Of a DNA stretch of 64,000 nt, positions 44,447-57,019 are shown in pieces. A program made the translations under genes and the position numbers. Under the pieces are notes generated by a model. The model saw only the letters and a list, made by a program, of their open reading frames with translations. It was not told where the DNA came from and searched no databases. Source of the stretch: Xanthoparmelia taractica (lineage: Eukaryota > Ascomycota > Lecanoromycetes > Lecanorales > Parmeliaceae); contig JANQBS010000108.1 in NCBI GenBank assembly GCA_033085395.1, positions 59,693 to 123,692 on the forward strand, in the 5' to 3' direction. Position 1 is the first letter of the stretch. Each line of letters begins with the position of its first letter.

Positions 44447-45346
44447 AGCTGGAGGGAGAGAGGGATGAGAAATAAATTGGCGTCAATGGATTATGGACAA
44501 AGTGTCTACGAGGACTGATAAAAAAGTTCATCGTGCTTGCATTTTGCCTGTTGTCGTCAGACTGTCGGGTAAATCGTCATCAACCGAGAAAGCATGACAT
44601 CAGAGCAATTGAGCAAATAACTCATTGTAATCGCGCAACATCTTTCAGGAAGAAGGAGCAAGAGAGTTAAACAACAGCTGGTCAAAGAGGTATCGCTGTA
44701 TCCATTCATTACTGATATTGGAATCTGTTAATGCTTACGACGAGCAAATGGAACCCACAAATAGGCTACCTGGTGACATATGTAAAGCTTGAATCACATA
44801 CTTCTGTTCTGCCTCTCCAAAATTCTAGCTTTAGCAAATTGATATCCGCCCTCTGCTCTCACGTAATCACGTCCCATTGTGCCATTCACATGTTTGTGAC
44901 TGGATATGTGAAGATATTCTGAGGATAGGCTAAACGTTAGTACACCTGCTAGATAATGAATCCGTAGAGTGGTATCCAACCGTAACTACCACAAACTGTT
45001 TGGAATCATGAAAGATTATGTGAAGTTGACGTTGTATTTAATAGGTAAGCATGGCGGAAGCAGTTGGATCACGCAATGCTTGTGGCTCTATCATCCTGAA
45101 GTAAGGTACAGCAAGGGGGAATAAACGTGGACTTATAAGCGCCGGGGTAAGCTCGGTTGCCTCTTTCAGATTCTCCCGGTTACTCTGAATGCAGTGTGCG
45201 TCCGATTTGTCCTAAAGACACTCTGTCTTCTATGCAGGTCATGTCATCTTGCTTACTACCATGTTTACTATTTAGCAAACGTTGTTGCGCACTGAATGTG
45301 GATATGAAGTCCTTGGAGAATCCACAGCCACCACTAGCTACCTACA
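44447..45346. promoter_or_regulatory. divergent intergenic region, PMI / MFS transporter
   Basis: 900 bp between divergent starts. It must contain both promoters; no consensus site stands out. Small ATG frames here lack support. Confidence 0.4.
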
Positions 45347-46778
45347 ATGTCTGCAACGCCAGTATCTCCTGCTAAACGAAATCAAATATTGCGGGTCATC
45401 TTCGTCTCGTTGCTACTCGATTTGGTATGTACCCTTACTTGCCGTACGAAATGAAGCACTCTGCTGAACGATCCTAGATATCTTTCACATTCATCCTTCC
45501 CCTATTCCCAAAGCTCCTCGAATTTTACCGCAATCTCGAGACACAAGATGACACATACCCGCTCCTCCATCGTATCCTCCTTGGTTTGAATACCTACAAG
45601 CAATCCTTCTCGCGCCCCATCAGCGATCGATATGACATAGTCCTCCTTGGAGGCGCCCTTGGCTCCCTCTTCTCCTTCCTTCAGGCAATTGCTTCCCCTA
45701 TCATTGGGCACCTTTCCGACAAATATGGGCGACGTACTGCACTTCTCTGGTCCATGGCTGGCAACATTGCCTCGGTGGCCTTGTGGGTAGCGGCGACGGA
45801 CTTCCGAACATTCTTGGCGAGCAGAATAGTAGGAGGCTTGAGCGAAGGCAATGTCCAATTAGCAACAGCAATGGCAGCGGATGTTAGCGACGATAAGCAA
45901 CGAGGCGCTACGATGGCTCTGGTTGGAGCCTGTTTCTCTATTGCCTTTACATTTGGACCTGCCCTGGGTGCGGCTCTCGCAAATATCGAAACAGTAGTCG
46001 CAAATCCTTTCGCTACAGCTGCAGGTTTTTCACTCTTCTTGATTTTGGTGGAGACTATGTATCTCTACTACTATCTTCCGGAGACTCTTCTTTCGTCGCG
46101 TGTAACGCCGACAACGAACGGCTCGACACCAAAGACCGGGGTAGAGCAACAAAAGCATGTTCGTACGAATTCGCATACACTTCTCAACTTCACCCACTTC
46201 ATTTTCATCCTCTTCTTTAGCGGCATGGAGTTCTCGCTTCCGTTCATGACTTATGATCTGTTTGCCTACACATCCTCCCAATCCGGCAGGCTCCTTGGAT
46301 TCATGGGATTGATCGCTGCGATACTGCAAGGATCCGTCACGAGGAGACTGCACCCACTTCGAGTCGTTCAGCTTGGCGTAGTGGCATGCGCAGTGAGCTT
46401 CTTTATGTTAGGCAGACTGACGACCGAAGCGGGACTGTGGGGAGCTGCCACGTTGCTGGCAGTGACGACTGCTACTGTTGTGACGGGAATGAATAGCTTG
46501 AGTAGCTTCGAGGCTGCCGAAGGAGAAAGGGGTGGGAAACTGGGTAATCACCGAAGCTGGGGTAAGCTATGAGTTCTTGCTATCGTAGCCCTAGATTACT
46601 GACCCATTGGCTTCTAGGGCAATTCGGTAGATCTTGTGGTCCCCTCTTATTCTGTACGCTGTACTGGTGGGCAGGCCGAGATGTTGCATATGCCATCGGA
46701 GGGGCCGGCATGTTGGGTGTTTGTGCGATTGTATTTGGAGCCTTGAAAGCTCCTCCGAAATCCCTAGCTCACAAATGA
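45347..46778 (+). CDS. Major facilitator superfamily transporter (MFSD10/TetA-like)
   Basis: Three exons (45347-45424, 45478-46561, 46618-46778; 53- and 56-nt introns) give 440 residues. The start MSATPVSPAKRNQILRVIFV leads into helix 1 (SLLLDLISFTFILPLFPKLL). Loop 2-3 carries MFS motif A as GHLSDKYGRRTALL. Further helices and the SRIVGGLSEGNVQLATAM segment (helix 4) and PALGAALAN (motif C area) match the 12-helix drug/proton antiporter-like group. A C-terminal SWGQFGRSCGPLLFCTLYWW helix is restored by the last splice. A mid-protein loop of about 30 residues separates the two halves. The substrate is unknown; relatives export organic anions or drugs. The first exon is short but its codons fit the conserved N-terminus. 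Confidence 0.9.
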
Positions 46779-47620
46779 TGTATGATACATGAGAAAATCA
46801 GACAATGCCTTTATAAGGAGATTGGTCTCATCTCTTGCTACTATCACCGAACAATAGGTCTGTGTATACACCTGAAGGTCCCATGATATGACGAAATCAT
46901 TCTGTATTTCTCACTATTAACAGCATATGAAGGCCGGAAGTTAACGCTATAATTGAAGAGAGATGTAAGAGAAGACACCTTCGTCCTTCATCTTCTTTCG
47001 CTCCAATTTCGGATTCGTCGTGCTGAGTTCCTGTGGAGGTTGTCAATACTGAGATTGTTCACCCTCTACTAGATAGCTAAGCCTTGATTGCGACACTGCA
47101 TCTAATCTTGTTAGGATTTGCTATCGTTGTTATAATGTGGATTAAGATATCCATCAGAGGCACCTTGGTTTCAAGAGATGAGTTGAACCTTGAAGTTTCT
47201 TGAGTGGTATCGAAGGCAAGATATTTATGAGAATGAACTTGTTGTAGTAAGCGGAATTCTATTGTTAAAAAGCCTTTAGATGTGTAAGATCATCATGGAC
47301 GTTTTCTCTGGAGTAAATTGTCTATAAGATTTTGAGCAGTCCGTGCAATGCCAAGCTTTCGTAAGGGTTATGAATACGCTAAATCGCGGCGCGATCACGT
47401 CGGTTTGAAGTACCGTACTGAAACATTTACGAAGTAAAACACTAAGTCACATCAAAATTTGCGTGGGCTGCTTTCGTCTCAATATATAGGTTTAGTCAAT
47501 TCTCAACCCTCAGGTCAACATTCTTAGCGCTTGAGGTCGACATTATGAAACGATTGGGCTCAGTCTCTCTTCACTTGCCCTCATGAGGCAGTCTAAAATA
47601 CTGTCCCGAAAGCCTTCACA
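46779..47620. other. intergenic, tandem genes
   Basis: 842 bp between the MFS stop and the WD40 gene start; AT-rich in the middle, with a TATA-like CAATATATAG near 47480. No gene found. Confidence 0.4.
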
Positions 47621-50600
47621 ATGGCACAGGCCTTGCCAGGCGCCTTTATCGACTTGACTGGCGAAGATGACAATGACGACAGCATGGAACGGGCCCATGC
47701 TGCTTGTGAAAAGGCCGTTGCTGCCGCGTCCCGATTGACCAACCACGTTGAGTCGTTCAAACCGCCAAAGCCAACCGTTCATCAGAGCCCCAACAAGAAC
47801 GTCGATCCGACCCGAAAGGATTCTTTTCCAGTAACTGCTTCCAAAACGAAGTTTTTGCCCTTGCCTGGGATGTTCTCAAATCCCGTCAGATCTGATATCG
47901 ATAAGTTGAAGGAGAATGGGAAGAAACCTGCAATTTTACGACAAACCTCCTCGGTCCCCAGCCCCGGTGTTTCGGCTCCTCAGTCAGCGCTAGGTATAGG
48001 GACTTCGAGGCCAGCGAGTTCTCCATCAATATCAGAGAGAATGGGCGGTAAAAAACTGCCAAGGGAGACAACCTCTGTCACTCCGAGGCCTGATACCTTC
48101 ACTACTCGCACGCCACGCTCAGCCGCAATCTCTGCCAAGCAGAACATTGCCGAAGCATGCAGTGAATTGGAGGAATGGGTCAACAAGGATCCAAAGCTCA
48201 TACTACAGCAGGCTGGCGTTAGTACACCGAGGAGGGCTGGTAGACCGAATGACGATCTGGATGAGTGGTCACCTAATTCAATTGCGAACAATAAAGAGGA
48301 AGAGCGAAAGGGACTGGACAATATGATCACTGGCTCACCGAGGCCGTTGTCTGGGAAGCACGAGGACTTGACCGCCAACGGCGACAATAGCTTGTCACAT
48401 GCTCAAGGTATCTCGACATCCCTCGGCTCAAGAAAGCGGAGGTTCTCCCGATCGTCTGAGTCCCGTGGTTCTCCTCTCAAAGTAGCTAGATGGAATGAAG
48501 AGCCAAGTGCCCGTCGTGAATCTACCCCCCCCAATTTGGCTGAGCCCACCGACAGGAAGCATGTACACAATGGAACAAGTAACAGCTCTCCAGCTGGTGT
48601 CTTCCCGAGGTGTGTATATCCTGCCATAAAATTAGCAAAAGCAGAATACAAGCAAAGTCTCACAGAGGACGATTTGGCGGGCATTGGCAAAAGCGTAAGT
48701 ATACTCTTTGGGTTTTCCTACCCTCAAGCAAAGAAGAGAATAATGGATGAAACAGATTACCAACCATATTGTGGAGCAAGGACTTGAGGCATTCTGTCCC
48801 GCGAGTGCAAATTGCCCGAAGAACCAACGGACGGAATTGATTTTGAAGTCTGTATCGGAAAGCTTTCACGAAAGAGTACTCAGGGTCAGAAACGGGCTTC
48901 CCATCAACTTGATCGCCTCCACGGAGGGTTCTCCCAAAGGACTATCTGCTCCATTCTTGGAACGTGATCTTAAAGCGTCTCGGCTCGAGCGCCGAGCGCC
49001 TAGCGAAGGTACGGTCAAGATGAATAATAAGTTGCCATCGGACCCACCAAAAGCAGATTCTGGGGAAAATGGGGTATCAGCAAAGCCCACAATGATCCCC
49101 ACACATGAGAAGATAGATCCCAGGCTTCAACGGGGATTCTATGAAGCTTCTAACCCCACAATATCTGAGCCTGGACCGGACACAGCGTCCCCTATTTATG
49201 TAAAATATACCCTCCTATTCGAATCAGTGGTTTATCCTGCCATAAAGAAGTCAAAAAAGCGTCACAAAGATAGTGTTTCTCGGGAAGATCTAGATGCTAT
49301 TGGCAAGATTGTGAGTCTTATTTCTATCTGGAGGTAGAAGAAAATGAGCCTTCATAAACTTGCGCTGACCTAGGCTTTAGATTATCAACGAAGTTATAAA
49401 ACGATTAGCAACTCACTCGGAGGATTCGCAGCAGCTAGACGAGGATACAAAGAAGAAAATCAAGTACTTCGTAAAGAAGTCGTTTCGTCAAAGGGTCAGG
49501 AAAGCTAATGCGCAATCTTCCCACAACTCAGCCGCTCCTGCAAACGATTCGAAAGTTGATGTAGCTTATCTCCCGAGCTCTTCGGGTCTAGGAGCCTTGA
49601 CTGAAGGTCATCGTCCCCCTACAGCTGGTCTGAATCACTTTCAGAATGCTTCTTCAAGTCAGGCAATCGCAGCAAACGACAACAACGAGGGCCGGGCGCC
49701 GCAACAACCACAATCTAAGCCTCTCAATCAACAAATTTCTTTGTCATCACAACAATCACCCGCTGAGGCTCCAACGTCTCCTTTTGGACCCGATTTTGAT
49801 CGCGGTCGTTACCCTGCTCTTCGCCGGAGACGTGGCAACAAATATTTTACTCCAACAAGGCCTTCAAAGACCGCGCCCAAACTCGACAACGGTCACTCTA
49901 TATCTTCAATTGATCGAACGTTGACTACGCCGGCTTCAAGCCAGCATAGCAACGAACCAGGGGTACTGGATACCAGAGACCAAGTTGGGCTCTTAAAAGC
50001 TTCAGCAAATCAGCCCAGCGCAAGAGCGGCGCAACTGACAGCTTTTGCTAATGATATCGAAAAGAAAAGGACTCTTACAAATGGAAATTCTGCTTCGGAG
50101 CCTCTCGCCAGCATAGAAGGACCAACAGATTTGGGGCATCTCGCATCCGAGCCTGCAGGCTACGCTGATGTCACGGAAGCATTGCAAGAAGTTTTGGCCC
50201 AGGGTCAAGGAAGGACGGCAGACGTGGGAGACATGCCTGCTAGCAGCCGCGGACCAATTTTCCCCCATATTGCAAATTCTCGAAAGAACACTGCAATCAA
50301 TCAATTGTCTCAAAGAATTCCCAGAAAAAGTCAATTGAAGGATGTCAGCCCCCAAAGGGAACTTCGACCATATCTCTGTCCTAAGCCCGCTACAGGACTC
50401 GATCCCAGTCTTGAGCACGTCGTAGCAGTCTCGGTCACCGATACGTCCAGCGCGCCATCTAAGGATAGACAGAGATATTTGGTCACACACAGAGACCAAT
50501 TGCAGCTTGTCACTGATCAAAGTATCGTGAAGCATGTCGGTCTCACCTCGAAAAATGGGAAGCAAAAGCTTGTAAGGATAGAGACAAAAGTGGTCGATCC

Positions 50601-52674
50601 TGTTCGCCAACCAGGACGTTGCATTTCGTCGTTACTCCGCAATCGGGAGCTCGGCCTTACATCTCGTGGACGACAAGTTGGAACGATAGGTGAGCTCCGT
50701 CAACTGAAGAGCGAAATGATTGAGCCATGGAAGAATTGGAAAGGAGCATCTGGTGATGTTGTTGCTGTTGCATGGAATTCAGATTCCAATCTGTATGCTT
50801 TTGGGGCGGCTGCACATACCAATATCGAGGATATACAGTACAATCGTCCTTGCAACCTACTCCTCGGTAATCTTACCTCGAATCAAATTAGAGAGCTACC
50901 CGACCACAGAGTTGATAGGCCTAAACCTGAAACCATCCCAAATGGACCCAATGCTAGTCAAGCTGTTTACGACGCTTGCGATCCTAAAGTATACGAGACC
51001 GTCACCTCGGTTGCATTCTCACCCACAGGAGATCGAATGCTCACCGCGAGCCATGACTGTACCGTAAAGATCTGGGATGTCTCCGCCGGGAAACACGAAT
51101 GTCTGAGCACTCTGCGTCACGAAGCCTGGGTTACTAGCATCGAGGTCTCAGAGCATCGACAAGGTCTATTTGCTACTGCCTCGAAGTGTGTCAAAGATGC
51201 CGTTCGAATCTATCATGATCCTACGTGCTACGTGAATTTTTCGGCCTCGCGTGCGGAAGCGAGGCCTGAATGGAAAATATATCCAGAGTGTCTAAGATGG
51301 GGTCCTAATCCTTACACCAGTCATCTACTGCTGGCTGGCTTCCAGCAATGGGAACAGCAAGGGGATTTGCTTTCTGGTGGGGGGCAGCTCTGCCTCTGGG
51401 ACGCTTATGCTCTTGAGAGCATCAAAGTCACGCCCGCGTCACAAAGCGTCTACGCCGCGGCGTGGCATCCTACTCAGCCCTTCTTTGCTACAGGTGGTGC
51501 TCCTGGTATTAATATCACTGACAAAATCAACACCAAAACCGTCGTTCGAACTTGGGATGTCCGAACGCCGAAACGCTGCCAAGTCGAATATGAGTGTCCT
51601 GCTACAGACATGCAAGATATTACGTTTTCCCCTTTAGATTCAAACATTGTAACTGCTGGCTGTACGGACGGCAGTACCTATGTTTGGGATTGGCGCTGGC
51701 CAGAACAGTTACTGCATCGCTTGAAGCACGGCAGACCTCTGGCGGAACTGGATCACACTAAGGAACGGGAGGAGGCCGATACTGGGGTGATGTTGAGCCT
51801 TTGGGGTCCTGGCGGCTCCCTTTTCTACACCGGTTCTTCTGATGGTATGATCAAGGCGTGGGATGTTCGACGTCATCCCAACGATGTACTGGTCCGCAAT
51901 GTCGCGAATTTCGACATTAGCATACAAAGCGGAGCTTTCTCACCTGACGGTAATAATCTGCTTGTCGGTGATGCCGAAGGAGGCATTCACGTTCTCTCAT
52001 CTGCTCCTTGCGGGCCGCGTTCAAACGTTAAAAGCACGGACGCGTACATCGAGCTCGTGAGAGCGTCTGATGGAAGCGGTGCAAAACTCGAGCAAGGCAA
52101 TGACAACCCCGGTACCGAGGGTATCGAAGCCGCCAGATCGCTCGTTGGATCCGGTCAGTTGGAGTATCACAAGGAACTCGGCGTTGGGCAAGGGCCTCAT
52201 TACCAAGGTCCCTACGCTAGCTACGCTCGGAAAGAAGACGCCGAGTCGGGCATCGGTCGCCTGCGGAAGAGATATGAGAAGAAGCAACCGATTTCGAAGA
52301 GGGGCGAGAAGCGGTGGGATATAGCGATACCGATGACGTCTTTGCTTTATGAGAGGAAGGCAACGCTGGACCGGGAGAAGGATGGCAAGAATATTGCACG
52401 TGATGCTCTCAATGAGCGCCATTCGAAACCTACTACTCTGCGGTCAAAGGGCGGAGAAACCGTCCAGACAAGACCCTCTCTCTCAACCCCGGAAGAAGCC
52501 GATTCTCGAGCCAATGATGAGCACGTTGGCGCGATTGGTGCCCGTGAGAACGAGCATCAGGGTGTTGAATACAACACCATTTCAGAAGAGGAGATGACTG
52601 AGGAGAATTTTTGGTGGGCGAGGCTGGGCGAGGAGGAGATTGAGCAGGCGAGGTCTGGACGGATAAGGAACTAG
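47621..52674 (+). CDS. Large WD40 protein with WDxR boxes and duplicated N-terminal module (DCAF-like; candidate DIM-9/Raf1 homolog)
   Basis: Three exons (47621-48694, 48756-49310, 49381-52674), all joined in phase 0, give 1640 residues. Residues 1-990 are mostly disordered. The N-terminus FIDLTGEDDNDDS looks like a SUMO-interacting motif. Two copies of a ~75-residue helical module occur: VYPAIKLAKAEYKQSLTEDD…FHERVLRVRNG and VYPAIKKSKKRHKDSVSRED…FRQRVRKANAQ; an intron interrupts both at the same point. The WD40 propeller covers about 990-1440: VTSVAFSPTGDRMLTASHDC, then VRTWDVRTPKRC (~1268), YVWDWRWPEQ (~1312) and IKAWDVRRHP (~1370). WDxR motifs are the hallmark of DDB1-CUL4-associated factors. 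In fungi, the CUL4-DDB1 partner DIM-9 (Neurospora) or Raf1 (fission yeast), a WD40 protein needed for H3K9 methylation, is a candidate identity. WD40 call sure, DCAF likely, DIM-9 a hypothesis. Confidence 0.8.
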
Positions 52675-53259
52675 GGTGATCTGTTCTTCTCATTGGAGCT
52701 TTTGAGGCTTCGAGTAGCAAGCAGTTTTTGATACAGCACCTTGTTGTTGAGTAATGAAGACGCGACTGAAGCGAATTCAGCCGTGTGTGTGTAGGCAGTA
52801 TTACATACATACATTCTGTCTACTTTCCGGCATTCATGTGACAGATTTGAAAGGCATTCAATTCAATTCTGTCGGGGCTATATTTTCATATTCATGATGA
52901 AACGTTTCGTGTATTCGTTATCCTGACGGGATCGTAAAAAAAAGTGCCTGTGCTCTCGATACCAAGCTCGAAAAACTTTCCCCTTGGTCACAATAACAAA
53001 TAGATTGGTGTACAATATAAATTTTCCTTTCCAACATTTTTCGCTGGCGAAACGGGACAGTGTAGGATGAAAGAGCTCGACTGGCCTGACTAGAAAAGAA
53101 GCGTACACCGTATTCCCCAATTCACAATTGCTTTGCTGATATATGATCCACGGACTGCGCCTGACCGATCCATGTAACCTTTTCGCATGTCGTTGTCGTA
53201 TACACTTTCTGCCCTTTAATATAAGCAAGGGTAGCAGATTGCTCCCCGCGTCTTCTTCC
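52675..53259. other. intergenic, convergent 3' regions
   Basis: 585 bp between the WD40 and MARVEL-like gene stops. Frames on the minus strand here have no domain. Likely long 3'UTRs. Confidence 0.4.
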
Positions 53260-53885
53260 TTAAATCTGCACCGGCTCCCGCTTGCCGACCCAGCCGGTGT
53301 GGGTTTGCTGGGCGGGACCGCGGCGCGTGCGCATGATGTGCAGGGATGCCAGGATGGCGGTTGCGAGAAAAGTGGCCCTGTTGATGAGAATGAGGTCAGC
53401 ATCTTTTCTTTCTTTTCCCAACGGTATCATTGTTTCAAATCATACCAAGCGAGCGCCCCAACGACCACACCCGCAACCATGACATCGCACGGCCCGCACA
53501 GTATCAAACCCCCCTGGAACACACCCAGCGCTACAAAGCCCGCGAACCAGAGCAAGCATGTCAATGCGTCGAGGATCAGTATGATCCACTTGTTGAAGAG
53601 GCGGCCGTTGGGTTTGGCGCTGCCGCCGGCGAGGACGGGGTTGAGGAAGAGGTAGGGGAGGGCGAGGAGGGTGAAGAGGGCGACGAAGATGAGGTAGGGG
53701 GGCGAGTGGGGGGTCGTGGGGGGGGCGGTGTGGTGGAGGTACCAGCTTGTTACTGAGAGGGGGGGGGTTAATTCTGGACTTTTTATTGGGGAGGGGGGAA
53801 GGAGAGTACCATAGCCGTTCAAGCCGAGGGCGCTGATGGCGAGGATGAGCTGGGAGAAGCGAAGAGGGAGGTTGAGGTTAAACAT
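53260..53885 (-). CDS. Four-helix membrane protein, MARVEL-like
   Basis: Three exons (53810-53885, 53446-53752, 53260-53377; introns 57 and 68 nt) give 166 residues. Four hydrophobic segments are seen: LPLRFSQLILAISALGLNGY, YLIFVALFTLLALPYLFL, WIILILDALTCLLWFAGFVA, and VMVAGVVVGALAW continued across intron 2 by ATFLATAILASLHIM. The opening (membrane helix with Arg then Gln-Leu) and the acidic Asp in helix 3 (LDALTCLLWFAGFVAL) are typical of fungal MARVEL-domain proteins, which act at the plasma membrane or in secretory vesicles. The tail is hydrophilic (RTRRGPAQQTHTGW). Family assignment rests on pattern, not on a specific motif. Confidence 0.8.
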
Positions 53886-55526
53886 ATTGGTCGCGCGGGG
53901 TCGTGTACCGTGGTTCCTTTCCGATGTGCAGAGTTGGAATGTGGGGTGGTGGCTCTATTGGACAATGGGATTGCCTGGTATGAAAAGAGCGAAGAGAGAT
54001 CCTGTCAAAGGATGTGTGGGAGCTGTTTGTTAAGCGATAAAGTAATGAGCGTCGAGCTATGTCAAAGAAGAGGTAAAGCAAGTAAACAAGTAAGTGAATG
54101 AATGAACGAATGTGATATAATGTGTTGTCGCGAAAATGGGACGACAATAATGAGCTTTATTTCTTAGAAAGATCGCTTAGCGAATTTTAATTGCAGGGGT
54201 TTGCTCTTAGCGCTGTGTTTCAGGACTTTGGACTGTTTATTTTTGATCTTGATCTGAGATATCTGGCAGGAGAGATTCATCATTAAAGCGCTTCGATCAT
54301 CGATGACCTATAAAAGGAGTATATCGTCTCATTCTCGCTCGATGGTACTGTCAAGCAAGGATAAAGTCCAAAGGCTAAGGCTATTACCAGCGACATTGCC
54401 TAGCAATTGAATATCGTATCGAGATACATTTCATCGTCGGAGACAAGGTGCTTCTCATCCTCTCTGTACTCTTGCCCGTACAGGCCATACCTGGGCTTTC
54501 TTAGGTATCGTACATCGCTTTTGTTACCCTGCTCGGAGTTTGGGTTTCCTTGAAAGCGGTACGTATCAATTCATGCGTTGTCATGTTCTTCAGTACCTAG
54601 GTATCTTCTATGCGCCAATCTTATGATTGTCGGATGGTTTTTCCCGACCGAGCCATGCGTGCCATCTCCGACATGGACGACCATGTTCACCATGGCTGAG
54701 ATTCCAAAGGGCCATGCTGTATGATGCAGAAGATATAGGAGAAAGTGCTCCGAACATTCCGGACTTGTTCTCCGTTACGAGGTTCAACGGAAGGTATACT
54801 CCAAAACCTCAAAGGAGCGTAGCTTGAGAGCTTACAGGCAATAACGAAATGGTCAAAGTGGAAATGCTGGAAGCCAAACGATGCTGCTGACTGTGATCAG
54901 ATCTCGATGCCAAGGTTCCGCCATGAGTCACGGATAGGCTAAACTTGCTTTGCAGACATGCAGTTGGTCTGAGCTGAGAGCGTTTGAGCCATATCATAAA
55001 GTACCATTTTACTCTCCACTCACCTACCTAGATCTATTCATGTTATTTCATAAAGTTATGCAGGAAACAAGGACCCTGAAATGTGAAATGCAAGCAACTC
55101 GTTAAGCATATTTATATGTACAATTCTCCGAGTGTGCCTCTTTCTCCAGCTTCCAAACTTCAAGCCCCATCTTTTCACACATTCAATACATATGAGCTTC
55201 AAATTTGGAGAGAATTATAATCGTGATTATCGCGATACTTGGAGATAAAGAATAAATGTTATATAATGCGACGTTTCAGGCCAAGCCTCTTTTATGCCTC
55301 TTCTTTGCAAGACCAAGACGAATGACACCATCCCCGCTAGGCCCCACTGCGGGCGGGACCTCAATACGCAATTTGGGGGGTACAACATGTCCACACTGTG
55401 TGATATTATATAGACGACTGTGTTTTTCTCTTGCTTCGATTTGATTGATACTCACCGCACTCTCAATCCCTCTGCTCCCGTCACCAATTCGACGCCCCAG
55501 AATAAATTGATCCTCGACTTGCCGAT
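53886..55526. other. large divergent intergenic region, MARVEL-like / MET17-type
   Basis: 1.64 kb without a supportable gene. The segment 55100-55270 is AT-rich. The stretch just before 55527 should be the promoter and leader of the sulfhydrylase. I see no clear methionine-control element that I could name. Confidence 0.4.
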
Positions 55527-57019
55527 ATGGGTTCAGAAGCTCTACAGCAAAAGTTTGAAACACTACAGTTGCACGCTGGGTAGAATGCCTTTCGTCTAAT
55601 CGTACATTGAAGCACCCCAACTGACATGCGCCAACAGGCAGGACCCAGACCCTGCGACCAACGCCCGCGCCGTCCCAATCTACGCCACCACCAGCTATGT
55701 CTTCAACGACAGCGCCCATGGCGCCCGCCTTTTTGGCCTTAAGGAGTTTGGCAATATCTACAGTCGCATCATGAACCCCACAGTTGACGTTTTTGAAAAA
55801 CGAATCGCTGCACTGGAAGGCGGTGTCGCTGCCGTCGCTGCCTCATCAGGTCAAGCGGCCCAATTCATGACCATGGCAGCATTGGCTCACACGGGCGACA
55901 ATATCGTATCAACCTCGAATCTTTACGGAGGGACATATAACCAATTCAAGGTCGCTCTCCCGAGATTGGGTATAGCCACAAAGTTTGTCAAGGGTGACGA
56001 GGCCGAAGAATTCGAGAAGCTCATTGACGACAAGACCAAGTGTGTCTATCTGGAGAGCATAGGGAACCCGAGATACAATGTGCCCGACTTCGAGAAGATT
56101 GTCGACGTTGCGCACAAGCATGGTGTACCGGTCGTGGTGGATAATACCTTCGGCGCCGGAGGGTACTTCTGTCGGCCTATTGAGCACGGCGCGGATATTG
56201 TGGTTCACTCGGCTACTAAGTGGATCGGTGGCCATGGCACCACAATCGGAGGCATCGTAGTCGATAGCGGCAAGTTCGATTGGGGCAAAAACGCCAAGCG
56301 CTTCCCTCAATTTAATGATCCTTCAGAAGGCTACCACGGTCTCAAGTTTTGGGATACGTTTGGCCCCATTACGTTCGCCATTCGTGTTAGGGTGGAGATT
56401 TTGCGAGACCTTGGTATGGCGCTGAATCCATTTGCCGCGCAACAATTCTTACTGGGTATTGAGACATTGAGCTTGCGTAGTGAGAGACATGCGTACAACG
56501 CTTTGAAATTAGCTCAATGGCTTCAGGACAACGACAGAGTTTCTTGGGTATCATACCCTGGCCTGGAGAGTCATCAATCACACAAACTCGCGAAGAAGTA
56601 TCTGCCCAGAGGGTTCGGCGGTGTACTATCGTTTGGGGTAAAAGGAGGGCAGGAGGCTGGAAGTCAAGTCGTCGATGGCTTCAAGCTGATCTCGAATCTA
56701 GCCAAGTATGCTGTTACGCTCCTTCGTGCCTGTCCTTAGCTTATCATATCACAGTGTGGGCGACTCCAAGACCCTGGCAATCCACCCCTGGAGCACAACG
56801 CACGAGCAGCTGAGCGACCAAGAGAAGACGGATAGTGGTGTCACGGAAGATCTCATCCGGATATCAGTGGGCACGGAGCACATTGACGATATAATTGCTG
56901 ATTTTGAGCAATCTTTTGCGGCAAGCAAAGCTGCAAAGCCAGATGCAGAAGGGAAGGAAGAGAATAAGGAGGTAGATGGGAACACGGATGGGGAAGCTAA
57001 GTTGAGCGGCGCAACGTGA
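55527..57019 (+). CDS. O-acetylhomoserine sulfhydrylase (Met17/CysD type)
   Basis: Three exons (55527-55579, 55638-56705, 56755-57019; introns 58 and 49 nt) give 461 residues. This PLP enzyme makes homocysteine from O-acetylhomoserine and sulfide. The start MGSEALQQKFETLQLHAG joins QDPDPATNARAVPIYATTSY, the family N-terminus. Later landmarks are FGNIYSRIMNPTVDVFEKRI, ASSGQAAQFMTMAALAHTGD, the PLP-lysine motif HSATKWIGGHGTTIGG, the metabolic loop DPSEGYHGLKFWDTFG, and the C-terminal VGDSKTLAIHPWSTTHEQLS, RISVGTEHIDDIIADFEQSF. All catalytic landmarks are present. A 40-residue Glu/Asp/Lys tail (GKEENKEVDG) is longer than I would expect. Confidence 0.96.
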
